A stretch of DNA of 64,000 nt from Asaia bogorensis NBRC 16594 (GCF_001547995.1 NZ_AP014690.1:1360001-1424000), one strand, 5' to 3'; counted from the first letter of the stretch, positions 43,296-53,056 are shown. The notes: generated by a model from the sequence alone, not told the origin. Made by a program: numbers and translations.

Positions 43296-43334
43296 AAAAA
43301 GGGGTGTGGCTTGCTGTGAGTTTTGCGCCACACC
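43296..43334 (-). terminator. Intrinsic terminator or attenuator between alaS and the carbonic anhydrase gene
   Basis: On the minus strand GGTGTGGC (43334-43327) pairs perfectly with GCCACACC (43310-43303), then CC and a run of five or six T. It is 82 bases after the alaS stop and 15 bases before the carbonic anhydrase ATG, leaving almost no space for a separate promoter. Confidence 0.75.
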
Positions 43335-43416
43335 TGGAACTCAGATGACTCGGATGCCGTGGTTTTGATTAGGTGTCCATGCCTGAACGGCATGGTTCAC
43401 CCTTTGTCATGAACGT

Positions 43417-46068
43417 TCAGGCTGAAAGCGTGTTTCTGAGTGAATCGAACACGGCGTCGCTGTTGGGCTGCGGACCACCTGCCTGCGCCATATCCGGTCG
43501 ACCGCCGCCGCCCTTGCCACCCATCTCGGCTGAAGCCAGACGGACCAGATCAACCGCGTTGAAACGATCATTCAGGTCTTTCGTGACAGCGACGACAACA
43601 CTGCCTTTGCCTTCAGCCGTGGAGATCAGGGCAACAACACCGCTCCCGATCTGCTTGGTGATGGCCTCGGCCATGTTCTTGAGCTCACGTGGTGCCACGT
43701 CACCCAGATCACGCGGCACGAAGGTCACGCCATTGATGGACTCGCTGGCCGAATCGGCCTGACCCGTTGCCAGACGCTTCTGGAGCTCCGAAACCTGACG
43801 TTCCAGCGCCCGACGCTCCTCGACCAGCGCGGCGAGGCGATCCGGGGCCTCGGCAATTGTGGCCTTCAGAAGATCGGCCATACGGCGCAGACGCTCATCC
43901 GCCTCGATGGCCAGACGGTCGGCAGCAACACCGCAGACGGCCTCAATGCGGCGCACGCCAGCCGAAACACCGCTTTCCGAGACAATGCGGAACGGCCCAA
44001 TTTCGCCCGTGCGACCCACATGGGTGCCACCACAAAGCTCGATGGAATAGGCTCCGCGCGTCTCATCACCCAGCCCCATCGAGACCACGCGGACCTCATC
44101 GCCGTATTTCTCGCCGAATAATGCCATGGCGCCTTCAGCGACCGCGGTTTCGGGGGTCATGATGCGCGTTTCGACAGCACTGTTTTCACGAATGCGGGCA
44201 TTTACCTCACGCTCGACGAGTGCCAGCTCTTCCGCCGTGATGGGACGAGGCTGCGAGACGTCGAAGCGCAGGCGCTCCGGCGCATTCAGACTGCCTTTCT
44301 GGGCCACATGGTCGCCAAGCTGGCGGCGCAGCGCCTCGTGAAGCAGGTGAGTGGCGGAGTGATGACCACGCACAGCCTGTCGGCGGGTATGATCGATCTC
44401 GGCTGTGACCGATGTTCCCGGGCGCACGACGCCCTCGATCACACGGCCATAATGCACGAGCAGATCGCCATTGCGCTTCTGGGTGTCGGTTATCTCGATG
44501 CGCAGGTTCTCGCCAACCAGCACGCCGTGATCGCCTACCTGGCCGCCACTCTCGCCGTAGAAGGGGGTCTGGTTCAGCAGGATGGCGACCTCATCACCGG
44601 CCGAGGCGCTTTCGCTCTCGATTCCGGCCTTGGCAACCAGTACGACCTCGGCATCGGCTTTTTCCGACGAGTAGCCGAGGAATTCCGAGGCGCCAAAGCG
44701 CTCGCGGGCATCGAACCAGATGGTTTCTGCAGCGGCATCGCCTGAGCCCACCCAAGCCGCACGGGCACGGGCGCGCTGTTCTGCCATGGCGGCCTCGAAA
44801 CCGGCCACATCGACAGTGCGACCCTGTTCGCGCAGCGCATCCTGCGTGAGGTCGAGCGGGAAGCCGAATGTGTCGTAAAGCTTGAAGGCCACGTCCCCGG
44901 GGAGGGCGCCGCCCTCGGCCACACGGGCGGTTTCATCCTCAAGCAGCGACATGCCGCGTTCCAGCAGGGCGGTGAAGCGCTCTTCCTCGCCCTTCATGGT
45001 CTCAGCAATCAGGGATTGATGCTGCACGAGTTCGGGATAGGCCGATCCCATCTGACGGATCAGGGCAGGGAGCAGACGATAGAAAACCGGCTCGGTCGCG
45101 CCCAGACGCTGCAAATGGCGCATGGCGCGACGCATGATGCGACGCAGCACATAGCCACGACCATCCTTGGACGGCATCACGCCATCGGCAATCAGGAAGG
45201 CCGTCGAACGCAGATGGTCGGCCACGACACGATGGCTTGCGCGCAGCGACCCATCAGGATCGGTGCTGAGCGCGTTTGCCGTGGCTTCGACCAGACTGCG
45301 CAGCACATCGGTGTCGTACACGTCGCGCTTGCCCTGCATCACGGCCGCAAAGCGCTCAAGCCCCATGCCAGTATCGATCGAAGGGCGGGGCAGCGGCGCG
45401 CGCGTGCCCGGAGGCCCTTCGAGATACTGCATGAAGACGAGATTCCAGATCTCGACGAAGCGATCGCCGTCCTCTTCCGGCGAGCCCGGAGGGCCGCCCC
45501 AGACATCGGGGCCATGATCGAAGAAGATTTCCGAGCACGGACCGCAGGGACCCGTATCGCCCATGCGCCAGAAATTATCGGCCGTCGGGATACGGATGAT
45601 CTTCTCTTCAGAAAGGCCCGCGATCTTGCGCCACAGGCCAGCCGCTTCTTCATCCTCGGCGTAGACCGTGGCGAGCAGTTTTTCCTTCGGCAGACCGTAG
45701 CCCTTGGTCAGGAGGTTCCAGGCAAATTCGATCGCCTCGGCCTTGAAATAGTCACCAAAGGAGAAATTGCCGAGCATTTCGAAAAAGGTCAGATGGCGAG
45801 CCGTGTAGCCCACATTGTCCAGATCGTTATGCTTGCCGCCTGCGCGCACGACCTTCTGCGCCGTCGTTGCACGCGTATAGGGGCGTGTTTCCTGCCCGGT
45901 GAACACGTTCTTGAACGGCACCATGCCAGCATTGGTGAAGAGCAGCGTGGGATCGTTCTGCGGCACCAGCGAGGCCGAGGGAACGATCTTGTGGCCCTGG
46001 TCTCCGAAATACTTCAGAAACGCGCTACGCAGCTCATTTGTGGTGGTGTTATGGATCGGTGTGGTCAT
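43417..46068 (-). CDS. alaS: Alanyl-tRNA synthetase
   Basis: AlaS charges tRNA-Ala. The 883-residue protein has the class II catalytic core ([50 protein letters not shown]), the editing domain with [12 protein letters not shown] and [13 protein letters not shown] carrying the zinc ligands, and the C-Ala domain ending with [12 protein letters not shown]. The ATG at 46068 matches the family N-terminus; a longer frame upstream does not. It follows a GtrA gene on the same strand. Confidence 0.97.
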   Translation of the reverse strand: MTTPIHNTTTNELRSAFLKYFGDQGHKIVPSASLVPQNDPTLLFTNAGMVPFKNVFTGQETRPYTRATTAQKVVRAGGKHNDLDNVGYTARHLTFFEMLGNFSFGDYFKAEAIEFAWNLLTKGYGLPKEKLLATVYAEDEEAAGLWRKIAGLSEEKIIRIPTADNFWRMGDTGPCGPCSEIFFDHGPDVWGGPPGSPEEDGDRFVEIWNLVFMQYLEGPPGTRAPLPRPSIDTGMGLERFAAVMQGKRDVYDTDVLRSLVEATANALSTDPDGSLRASHRVVADHLRSTAFLIADGVMPSKDGRGYVLRRIMRRAMRHLQRLGATEPVFYRLLPALIRQMGSAYPELVQHQSLIAETMKGEEERFTALLERGMSLLEDETARVAEGGALPGDVAFKLYDTFGFPLDLTQDALREQGRTVDVAGFEAAMAEQRARARAAWVGSGDAAAETIWFDARERFGASEFLGYSSEKADAEVVLVAKAGIESESASAGDEVAILLNQTPFYGESGGQVGDHGVLVGENLRIEITDTQKRNGDLLVHYGRVIEGVVRPGTSVTAEIDHTRRQAVRGHHSATHLLHEALRRQLGDHVAQKGSLNAPERLRFDVSQPRPITAEELALVEREVNARIRENSAVETRIMTPETAVAEGAMALFGEKYGDEVRVVSMGLGDETRGAYSIELCGGTHVGRTGEIGPFRIVSESGVSAGVRRIEAVCGVAADRLAIEADERLRRMADLLKATIAEAPDRLAALVEERRALERQVSELQKRLATGQADSASESINGVTFVPRDLGDVAPRELKNMAEAITKQIGSGVVALISTAEGKGSVVVAVTKDLNDRFNAVDLVRLASAEMGGKGGGGRPDMAQAGGPQPNSDAVFDSLRNTLSA

Positions 46069-46158
46069 GGCGCGAGCAGAAAATCCCGATTGCGGCGTGA
46101 AGATGGCATCTCCACTAGAGCAAAGAGACCGCAAAGGAAATGTTTTGCGCGTGTCGGT

Positions 46159-46665
46159 TCAGGATTCCAGATCGTGATCGGCAGGGTCGACATTCAGATC
46201 GACCGCCATCTGCGCCAGTTCCATGGGCGTTTCAGGAACCTTTGCCCGGAAGACAAGCTTGCGTGACAGGTTGAAATTGGCCATCAGCCCCATGAGGGAC
46301 CCCGCCGCCAGAGGCACGGCGACATGCTGTGAACAGAATGGAATGGTGAAGCACAGCGCATAGACCGTCCCGCGATTGAGCAGGAACCCAAAGCTGTTGG
46401 CTGCCAGAAAACGCAGCCATTGCAGTATGGGGTGGTCGCGATGGGCGACGCTGCGAAATGTCCAGAGCTGGTTGAGCAACCAGTTCAGGCTCGCCACCAG
46501 AAAGTAGGACAGCAATGTGGCTGCCGTCAGGCCGAGTTCGGGGCGAAGCAGGTAGACAATCAGAATGTCCCAGACCAGACCAAGGGCGCCGATAACGCCA
46601 AAGCGCAGGAACTGCGTTATCAGCTGTCGGGGCGCACGCGGATAGAAGATCCGTTTCTTGAGCAC
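46159..46665 (-). CDS. GtrA family membrane protein
   Basis: A 168-residue protein with four predicted membrane helices: ITQFLRFGVIGALGLVWDIL, ATLLSYFLVASLNWLLNQLW, FLAANSFGFLLNRGTVYAL and AVPLAAGSLMGLMANFNLSR. The pattern FxxFGxxGxxG and NxxxxRxWTF-like NQLWTFRS is GtrA/DPMS2-like. GtrA proteins are thought to flip or anchor lipid-linked sugars for surface glycan modification. No dolichyl-phosphate sugar synthase is adjacent. Start is GTG, and the acidic C-terminal tail is unusual. Confidence 0.85.
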   Translation of the reverse strand: MLKKRIFYPRAPRQLITQFLRFGVIGALGLVWDILIVYLLRPELGLTAATLLSYFLVASLNWLLNQLWTFRSVAHRDHPILQWLRFLAANSFGFLLNRGTVYALCFTIPFCSQHVAVPLAAGSLMGLMANFNLSRKLVFRAKVPETPMELAQMAVDLNVDPADHDLES

Positions 46666-46771
46666 GTCGCTGCGGCCTTTCGCATCATGAAATCGGGGTC
46701 AAGCTGGTAGGGCCATTGATGGCCGGATGCAAGCGAAGTCGGGGAGGCAGCTTGGGTTTTTGACGTGCTTA

Positions 46772-46791
46772 GGCCCGCTATCAGCCGGGCC
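46772..46791. terminator. Hairpin after pnuC
   Basis: GGCCCG (46772-46777) pairs with CGGGCC (46786-46791) with an eight-base loop, about 70 bases after the pnuC stop on the minus strand. There is no T-run. The rest of 46666-46859 shows no gene. Confidence 0.35.
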
Positions 46792-46859
46792 TCGGTTTCC
46801 ACGGTGCGTGGTGGCTTGGAGGCAAGGAGGCAGAAGGGGAAGAACAATGCAGCCGGGTG

Positions 46860-47435
46860 TCATATTTTATCCAGTCCGGCCCCTCTGGCCGTGGATCGCC
46901 AGTGATACCAGGCATTGGCAGCCAGCCCGACCAGTATGGCGTAAAGACCGGCACTGACCCACAGGCTGCGTGTGAGGAACAGCGCCACGTAGGCGGTATC
47001 AATGGCAACCCAGAGTGGCCAGCACAGCATGATTCGCCGGGCGGTCCAGATCTGCGCGACGAGGCTCAATGCGCTCAGCGCGGCATCAGTGAATGGGGCC
47101 GGGTCGTCCGTCCAGTGAGCCAGACCATAGCCCAGTGCCGCACTCGCGATCAGGCCAGCTAGAATATCTCGTTCCAACGCCGTATGACGAGGCGATGCCA
47201 CACGCACGCCCGTCTGCTCGCGCGGGGCGTGAGACCATGCGTACCAGCCACGAAGCAGGAACGCGCAAAATGCAAGCTGCAAGGCCGAATCTGCCCAAAG
47301 TCGTGCCTGAGCAAAGACCACCAGATAAAGCAGAGCCGCAATCAGGGAAACTGGCCACCCTGACACCCGGCGTTGGCCAGTCAGCCAGATCCCCGCCACG
47401 GTGAAAAGCGCCGCAATGGCCTCGAGAGGAGACAT
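46860..47435 (-). CDS. pnuC: PnuC-family vitamin/nucleoside transporter
   Basis: A 191-residue inner-membrane facilitator of the PnuC family, which carry nicotinamide riboside, thiamine (PnuT) or riboflavin (PnuX) and rely on trapping by phosphorylation. It shows EAIAALFTVAGIWLTGQRRVSGWP, WADSALQLAFCAFLLRGWYAW and WVAIDTAYVALFLTRSLW, the family's Trp- and Asn/Asp-rich helices. Its ATG overlaps the stop of a kinase gene (TGATG), itself overlapping the TonB receptor gene. This makes a cargo that is phosphorylated on entry likely; thiamine is the best guess. Confidence 0.85.
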   Translation of the reverse strand: MSPLEAIAALFTVAGIWLTGQRRVSGWPVSLIAALLYLVVFAQARLWADSALQLAFCAFLLRGWYAWSHAPREQTGVRVASPRHTALERDILAGLIASAALGYGLAHWTDDPAPFTDAALSALSLVAQIWTARRIMLCWPLWVAIDTAYVALFLTRSLWVSAGLYAILVGLAANAWYHWRSTARGAGLDKI

Positions 47436-48673
47436 CAGGCTCTCGCCGGAGGCGTGGCGACAAGTTGGCAAAGATCACGACCGGGTGGTGACGCAAACCA
47501 GTCGAGATGACCGATCAGATAGGTCTCCCACGTCACTTTGGCAGTGTCAGGAGCGCGCAGCAGCGTGTCGTAATACCAGACCTCCGAACAGGCGAAGGCC
47601 ACATGGGCAAGAGGCAGCATGGCGGCAATTTCTTCCCGATCATGCAGGTCTAGCGCCTCCTCCCGATCGTATCCTGCGAGGAAAGCGGCCGTGTGATCGG
47701 GTCTTGTGGCATAATCCACCGACTGCTCCATCTGCACGAAGTCGCGTTTACTGGTTGGCGACACGGCGCGCGGGTTCATCCAGTCAACCATGCCGCGTTC
47801 GAGGGCTACGGCGATATCGAAAGCGCGGGTCGTAAGATCGGCCATCCCGAAATCGAACGGTGCCCTGACGATCGTGCGGTCAGGCAGGCTCTGCCCTCCT
47901 GCCTCGCTGTCCCAGATGAGGTTGGACCCGTGCCAATCGCCATGCCCCCAATGCAAGGCCGCCGTTTTGAGAAACGGCCGGGCCTGCGTGATGGCGGGCG
48001 TGAGTGCCGCGATCAACGGGGACAATCCGCCTTGCCGGTCGAGCGCTTCGCTCAGCGCAGGTTGAGCCTTGACCCAGCCGCTAAAGGCTATCTCGGGATC
48101 AGCCTCTCCGAGAAAAGGGGTTAGGGCGGAAACCAGTGGGCGTGTCGAACGCGACGGGGCCTTGAAACTGCGTGCGGCCCGATGAAACCGGGCGAGGGCG
48201 CTTCCTGCTTCAAAAGCCTCGTCAAGGCTTCGGTAGGGCTCCCATGACATGGTGTCACGGTAGAGGTCCAGCCCGTTGAGGGCGGGAAAACATTCATAGC
48301 ACCATTCGCCGCTCACAAGGATTGTGCTGCGTGACCCTGCGCTTTCGCTCGTGCACTCGCGGGGGCAGGCGACCGGCAAGCCATTCCGTGAGAGGTGAGA
48401 GATCAGACGGTGCTCTTCCGCCAACGCCCCCCGGTCACGAAGTTGATGATGATGGCGCTTGAGGAACCATATCTGACCGCCCGGATCGCTGACACGCGCA
48501 ACCGCAGAAAAGGGCCGTGCGCTATGCCACGAGATCGGCGCCGTGCTTTCAAGTCCGAAAGCCGCAAGGACGGGCTTTGCCTCATCCTTGGTGATGAGCG
48601 GCCAGTCGCGCTGTGCCTCCTTGCCCCAGAGGCCGAATTGCCCGATCTGTTCTGACGCGCCCGACTTTGTCAT
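47435..48673 (-). CDS. APH-family phosphotransferase (putative vitamin or nucleoside kinase)
   Basis: A 412-residue kinase of the aminoglycoside-phosphotransferase fold. Brenner motif HWGHGDWHGSNLIWD supplies the catalytic Asp, and FDFGMADLTTRAFDIAVALE the metal Asp; an N-lobe with VARVSDPGGQIWFLKRHHH gives the nucleotide lysine. Homoserine, choline, thiamine and many drug kinases share the fold. Position between a TonB receptor and PnuC, with single-base overlapping TGATG junctions on both sides, implies that it traps the imported compound. E. coli thiamine kinase ThiK is in this superfamily, which is why I favour thiamine, without proof. Confidence 0.75.
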   Translation of the reverse strand: MTKSGASEQIGQFGLWGKEAQRDWPLITKDEAKPVLAAFGLESTAPISWHSARPFSAVARVSDPGGQIWFLKRHHHQLRDRGALAEEHRLISHLSRNGLPVACPRECTSESAGSRSTILVSGEWCYECFPALNGLDLYRDTMSWEPYRSLDEAFEAGSALARFHRAARSFKAPSRSTRPLVSALTPFLGEADPEIAFSGWVKAQPALSEALDRQGGLSPLIAALTPAITQARPFLKTAALHWGHGDWHGSNLIWDSEAGGQSLPDRTIVRAPFDFGMADLTTRAFDIAVALERGMVDWMNPRAVSPTSKRDFVQMEQSVDYATRPDHTAAFLAGYDREEALDLHDREEIAAMLPLAHVAFACSEVWYYDTLLRAPDTAKVTWETYLIGHLDWFASPPGRDLCQLVATPPARA

Positions 48674-51063
48674 CAGAACCCGGCGGTCGCAGTGGCCAGG
48701 GCTGAGAACCCGCCGCCGATATAATAATCCGGCGATGATCCTGCGATGGTCGATCCATATCGCCCTGTCGTGTCGCGGGCATTGAGTGTGGGGTCGGCAA
48801 TCCCCGACAGGTAATGCTCATTGGTAATGTTGATGAAGTTGAGCCGCAGAGACGGTGCCTTCAGTCGGGAGAGATCCGAGAAACGATATCCGACCGTGAG
48901 ATTGCCCGTCGTATGATCGTTTATGCGCTCGTCATTCATGAACGTTGCGTATTGGCGTCCCGTGTACTGAACCGCGGCAAAGCCGAAAACGTGCCCGTCA
49001 TCATAGGTCAGACCGGCTGAAGCCTGGAGTTTCGGGCTGCGCACGGCTGTCTTGCCGGAAGTGGGCAGCAGGTCACCGCCGCTCGCGATATCGTTGTCGA
49101 TCGTTGCATGGAGGTACTCGCCTGAGAGATAGGGTGCAAAATGATGCCAGGGTTTCAGGCCAAGCTCGATATCCACACCACGCGATGTCTGACCACCGGC
49201 ATTCATGGTGGACTGGATGGGGGTGTTGTTGACCAGCACCTGCGTCTGGATCTGCCTGTTCGTGAAGTTGTAGTTGAAGAAGGTCAGGCTCCCAGTCACG
49301 AGCGGCCCGGTGTAGCGATAACCGATTTCTTCAGAGATCGAATATTCGTTGCGCAGATTATGCGTGCCAGTCGTACTGATGTCGCCGGAGCTGGTGTCAT
49401 AAACATTGTACAGCGCAGTGAAAGCCGGAGCGCGGAAATTGGTCGTGGCGTTCAAAAAGATCTGATGCTGCGGCGTGATCTGGAAGCGCAAACCCAGACG
49501 GGGGAGCGGCACTGCGCTATTGCTCGCGACACGATACTGCGGTCCGGGGACGGCATTGGTACCAACGCGGCTGACCATAACCTCCTTGAACCCGGCGTCG
49601 ACAAGCAGGCGGTCAGACAGGAAATGCATCCTGTCACCCACATAGAGCGCATTCGCCATGCTGATGGTGTGCGTGTCGCCTGCAAGATAGATGCGCCCGT
49701 TGCTCAGCCGCACGAAATTGCCGGTACCGCTGCCCCAGATGTTGGCCGAAGCGCCGTTCTCGCTCACGGGTGAGAAGGACTGGATTTCGTGATCATCGCC
49801 GTAATCGAACCAGTAGCCGGCATAAAGCTCGTTCCATCCCTGCTTCCAGGCAAGCTCCGATGTGAATCCTGAGCGATAGCTGCGCTGGGTATAATTGGCA
49901 CGTACGATGGCCGACCCATCAGCAGAGCTGGGGAGGGTAAGCGTGTCAGTCAGAGCCTGCGTACCGGTATAGAGACCGCTTAGCGGCAGGGTCGAACCGC
50001 CCGGCACATTGCCATAGGCGCCCTGCGCATAGGGTGTGGCCTTCAGTGTAAGGTGATTGGTGAGCGCAAGCGAGATCGGAGAGCCCATATAGAGCGTCCG
50101 TTCGGGCGCACGCCACAGGCGTTGATAATAGGGGCCAGCTTCCTGGTTCTGCGGGTCGTAGCGCGATGCCAGCGCATTGCCTGACGAGACCCCATATTCC
50201 CTGAACTGGTCCTTCGACACTTGCGGGTAATAACTGGTGATCGTGCTGTTGAAGCTGCCGACAAGTCCTGCGTGGGAACGCTCTCCGATGTCACGCACAA
50301 GCTTGAAATCGATATGGTGGCGCATGTCATGGCCGGGGCCACGCCAGTTCTCGGCGCTGGTATGGGAATAGGAAACAAAGCCCCGCAGCCCTGTGTGCCC
50401 GATCATTCCCGTATCTAGCCGGATGAATTCGCGGTTGGTGTTGTACGAGCCATAGGAGGCCGACATCGTCCCCCCGGCCTTGTGCGCCGGATCGCGAAAA
50501 TCGAGACTCATCAATCCGCCCGCAGCGTTGAGCACGGGACTGTCCAGATCCGCCTCACCCTGGGCCAGAGCGATCTGCCGATAATTCTCACTATCGGCAA
50601 ACTGGCTCGGATAGCCGGAATAGAAGGCGAGATCATTGAGAGGCATGCCCTCAAGCACATAGCCGATGGAATCCGTGTTCAAGCCACGCACCGAGATGGT
50701 TGTCTGCGGGGAAAGCCCCATTGCGTCGGATGAGGCCACATTGGCGCCTGGCAACACGGAGACAAGCTGATAGGCGCTCGATATCGGGGCCTGTCTGGCA
50801 ATGAAAGTGCTATCGACCGTGCTGACTGCCTTGATGCCGTGCTGCGGGTGAATGAGACCACCGCCGCGTTCGGCATCGCGCTTTTCAGGCTCGGTGGCCT
50901 TGACTGTGATTTGCTCGGCCTTGCCGGATCTGGCGTGGTTGGGCGCGGCGCCGTGAGGGTCGGGCTTTACGGCAGCATGCGCCGAAGAACCGGCCAGCAT
51001 CACGCAAAGTCCAACGCCGGAGACTTCGGATAGAAGGCCGATGCGCCGCAGCACGGGGGGCAT
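48673..51063 (-). CDS. TonB-dependent outer membrane receptor
   Basis: A TonB-dependent receptor (796 residues from this start). After a signal peptide ending SSAHA comes a plug domain with ISSAYQLVSVLPGANVAS, SVRGLNTDSIGYVLEGMPLND and LDSPVLNAAGGLMS, then a 22-strand-type barrel with aromatic-rich strands, ending YIGGGFSALATATAGF with terminal phenylalanine. Several in-frame starts exist (51063, 51144, 51222), none with a strong ribosome site; 51063 gives a normal signal peptide. First in an operon with a kinase and PnuC. No iron-siderophore genes are near, so a vitamin is more likely cargo than iron. Confidence 0.85.
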   Translation of the reverse strand: MPPVLRRIGLLSEVSGVGLCVMLAGSSAHAAVKPDPHGAAPNHARSGKAEQITVKATEPEKRDAERGGGLIHPQHGIKAVSTVDSTFIARQAPISSAYQLVSVLPGANVASSDAMGLSPQTTISVRGLNTDSIGYVLEGMPLNDLAFYSGYPSQFADSENYRQIALAQGEADLDSPVLNAAGGLMSLDFRDPAHKAGGTMSASYGSYNTNREFIRLDTGMIGHTGLRGFVSYSHTSAENWRGPGHDMRHHIDFKLVRDIGERSHAGLVGSFNSTITSYYPQVSKDQFREYGVSSGNALASRYDPQNQEAGPYYQRLWRAPERTLYMGSPISLALTNHLTLKATPYAQGAYGNVPGGSTLPLSGLYTGTQALTDTLTLPSSADGSAIVRANYTQRSYRSGFTSELAWKQGWNELYAGYWFDYGDDHEIQSFSPVSENGASANIWGSGTGNFVRLSNGRIYLAGDTHTISMANALYVGDRMHFLSDRLLVDAGFKEVMVSRVGTNAVPGPQYRVASNSAVPLPRLGLRFQITPQHQIFLNATTNFRAPAFTALYNVYDTSSGDISTTGTHNLRNEYSISEEIGYRYTGPLVTGSLTFFNYNFTNRQIQTQVLVNNTPIQSTMNAGGQTSRGVDIELGLKPWHHFAPYLSGEYLHATIDNDIASGGDLLPTSGKTAVRSPKLQASAGLTYDDGHVFGFAAVQYTGRQYATFMNDERINDHTTGNLTVGYRFSDLSRLKAPSLRLNFINITNEHYLSGIADPTLNARDTTGRYGSTIAGSSPDYYIGGGFSALATATAGF

Positions 51064-51347
51064 GTTGAGCAAACGAGGCGGCAAAGGCGTGGTCCAGTCG
51101 TGATAGGTCGTGCGGTAGGTGTTGCGTATGAGAGCAGGTCTCATATCGACGGGTTCGAAACAATTGTTTTCGTGATGCAGGGCGCAGGTTTGACGGGCGA
51201 ACAGGTGAGGCAGATGAGGCATGAGAAAGATGACGGCCCCGGCGCCGGATACATAATCTGTTTCAGGCAGTCAGGTGTCAGTTCTGCTATCTGTGCGAAA
51301 CAGAGTCATTCTGCTAGCAAAGCGCAGTAAACAGGGAGGGGATTTCG
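51064..51347. promoter_or_regulatory. Divergent control region between the TonB operon and the small unknown gene
   Basis: No supported gene if the TonB gene starts at 51063. It includes an almost perfect palindrome around AAACAATTGTTT (51158-51169). I looked for thiamine, cobalamin and FMN riboswitch cores on the minus strand and did not find one. Confidence 0.45.
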
Positions 51348-51854
51348 ATGCTCGCGGAGAATATTGCGTCTTACGTGACTGGCTGGGCTGTCAAGCGCAA
51401 CACAGATGCAGCGCCCCATCTTGTGAATGCCGATGATATCGCCTTCCTGGCCGAGCTCGTTGCACAGCAATCAGGCCTCGCCGCGGAGGATGCCGAGCGC
51501 AATCTGCAGGTAGTGCTTGAAGGATGGCTGTTGCAACGCGCCCGGGGGGAACGTCCCACCCGTTTCAATACAGGTGATTTCAGCGCATTCATCGCGTTTC
51601 TGCCACCTGCTGAGCCTGTGCCTGTGCCTGTTGACAGTTCTCCGGCGGAAGAGCCGGTGGCACGCGTGAGCACCGCGCGCAAGGCGCGGCATGCGCCAGA
51701 GGAGCCGTCCGCCCTCTCTGAGGCGGAAACATTGCCCAAGCGGGTAGAGTCCCCCGCGAAGACCCGTTCAAAGCGTCTGCCGCGTGAGGCTCCGGCTCAT
51801 GATTTGTTTGCGGGGCTCGATTTCTCGCGATTTCATGTCGAGAACGGTGTCTGA
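51348..51854 (+). CDS. Hypothetical protein, 168 residues
   Basis: Not recognised. The first 85 residues are ordered and mixed (ASYVTGWAVKRNTDAAPHLV, ERNLQVVLEGWLLQRARGE); the second half is low-complexity, Pro/Glu/Ala- and Arg/Lys-rich, and ends DLFAGLDFSRFHVENGV. No signal peptide, membrane helix or enzyme motif. The start has a strong GGGAGGGG ribosome site. It is divergent from the TonB operon, and its 3' end overlaps the convergent MFS gene by 22 bases. Confidence 0.65.
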   Translation: MLAENIASYVTGWAVKRNTDAAPHLVNADDIAFLAELVAQQSGLAAEDAERNLQVVLEGWLLQRARGERPTRFNTGDFSAFIAFLPPAEPVPVPVDSSPAEEPVARVSTARKARHAPEEPSALSEAETLPKRVESPAKTRSKRLPREAPAHDLFAGLDFSRFHVENGV

Positions 51855-53056
51855 TTGCTGTTGCTCGTTCTCGTAGCGTTGGCCAATCTGAATACGAGGG
51901 CCAATCCGGCGAGTGCGCAGATCATTCCCATGATGAAAATGGCCCCGTAGCCGAGACAATCCGATACGATACCGGCTACCGGCCCGCTGATCGCATAAGA
52001 CAGGTCCTGAAAGGCGGCGAAACCGCCCAGTGCCGTTGCGCGCATGGGGCCAGATACCCTCTTGACCACCTCGACGCCCATTGAAGGGTAGATAAGCGAG
52101 CAACCTGCCCCGGTCAAAACCGCACCGGCCAGGGCAAGATAGGGTGAGGGCGCCAGGGCGATACATCCTTGGCCAATCGCCTCGATAGCCAGAGATATCG
52201 TCGCCACCCTCAACCCGCCGAGACGGTCGGGGAGGTGCCCGCACAGAAGCCGTCCCGCCACGAAGGCCAGACCGAAACAGGTCAGTCCGAGGCTACCGAA
52301 ACGCCAATGCTCATGAAGAAAATAGACAGAGAGGAAGGCCCCCAATACGGCAAATCCCACGCCTTGTAATGCGACGACGCTCCCATAAGGTCGTATGATG
52401 CCCAGCACCGGCCAGAAGGAATCCCGCTCTCCTGTCAGGACCGGTGTCGGGGGAATACGCTGCACGATGGCAAGGCCGAGGCAGGGCAGGATGGTGCAAA
52501 GAGCCATCAGCGCCGGGAAGCCGCTTAGGTGGTAGAGCTCAAGACCGATCGGTCCGCCGAAGGCGAAGGCTCCGTACATAGCGGCACCGGTCCAGGTCAG
52601 GACTTTGCCAGCGCCTTTGGCTCCCGTCAGCCCGATACCCCAGCCATGCATCCCGACCAGTGTGTAGCTCTCGCCAACGCCCAGAAGCAGTCGCCCAATG
52701 ATGAGCAGGGCGAAGGCGAGCGGTCTCGTCAGAAAGTTCAGGCTCGAGGCAAAACAGATCGCGCTCGCCAGCACGTAGAGGCACAGACCGAGCCGCATCG
52801 CAGTCCGACCGCCCCGCTGATCTGCAAAGGCGCCGGCGATCGTGCGGGTCAGGATGGTCGAGACAAATGCGCATCCCACGGCGATACCGGCCAGCGCATT
52901 GCCATAGCCCGGCCATGACGTCACGAAAGGGGGAATGACCGCAAGGGGCATCGCGACGGCCATATAGGAAAAGAGTAGCGCGATGGTCAGAAACGGAAGA
53001 TGGCGCGCGCTGGCCTCAGGCAGAAGTGACTGGGCCGAAGCGTCATTGGCGGTCAT
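51833..53056 (-). CDS. MFS transporter
   Basis: A 407-residue inner-membrane transporter with twelve predicted helices. The loop 2-3 motif is ADQRGGRTAMRLG, a variant of the MFS signature, and the matching loop in the second half is HLPDRLGGLRVAT. Overall it resembles the YhhS/YfcJ set of drug, sugar or metabolite exporters. The substrate cannot be told. The ATG at 53056 has a CGGGAG site; earlier frames would add a non-membrane basic stretch. It lies downstream of an amidase gene on the same strand, with a 220-base gap containing a long compound hairpin. Confidence 0.85.
   Translation of the reverse strand: MTANDASAQSLLPEASARHLPFLTIALLFSYMAVAMPLAVIPPFVTSWPGYGNALAGIAVGCAFVSTILTRTIAGAFADQRGGRTAMRLGLCLYVLASAICFASSLNFLTRPLAFALLIIGRLLLGVGESYTLVGMHGWGIGLTGAKGAGKVLTWTGAAMYGAFAFGGPIGLELYHLSGFPALMALCTILPCLGLAIVQRIPPTPVLTGERDSFWPVLGIIRPYGSVVALQGVGFAVLGAFLSVYFLHEHWRFGSLGLTCFGLAFVAGRLLCGHLPDRLGGLRVATISLAIEAIGQGCIALAPSPYLALAGAVLTGAGCSLIYPSMGVEVVKRVSGPMRATALGGFAAFQDLSYAISGPVAGIVSDCLGYGAIFIMGMICALAGLALVFRLANATRTSNSNQTPFST

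Noticed and set aside
51064-51347. TPP, cobalamin or FMN riboswitch before the TonB-kinase-PnuC operon
   Set aside because: None of the conserved cores (for example CTGAGA with its partner) is visible on the minus strand.
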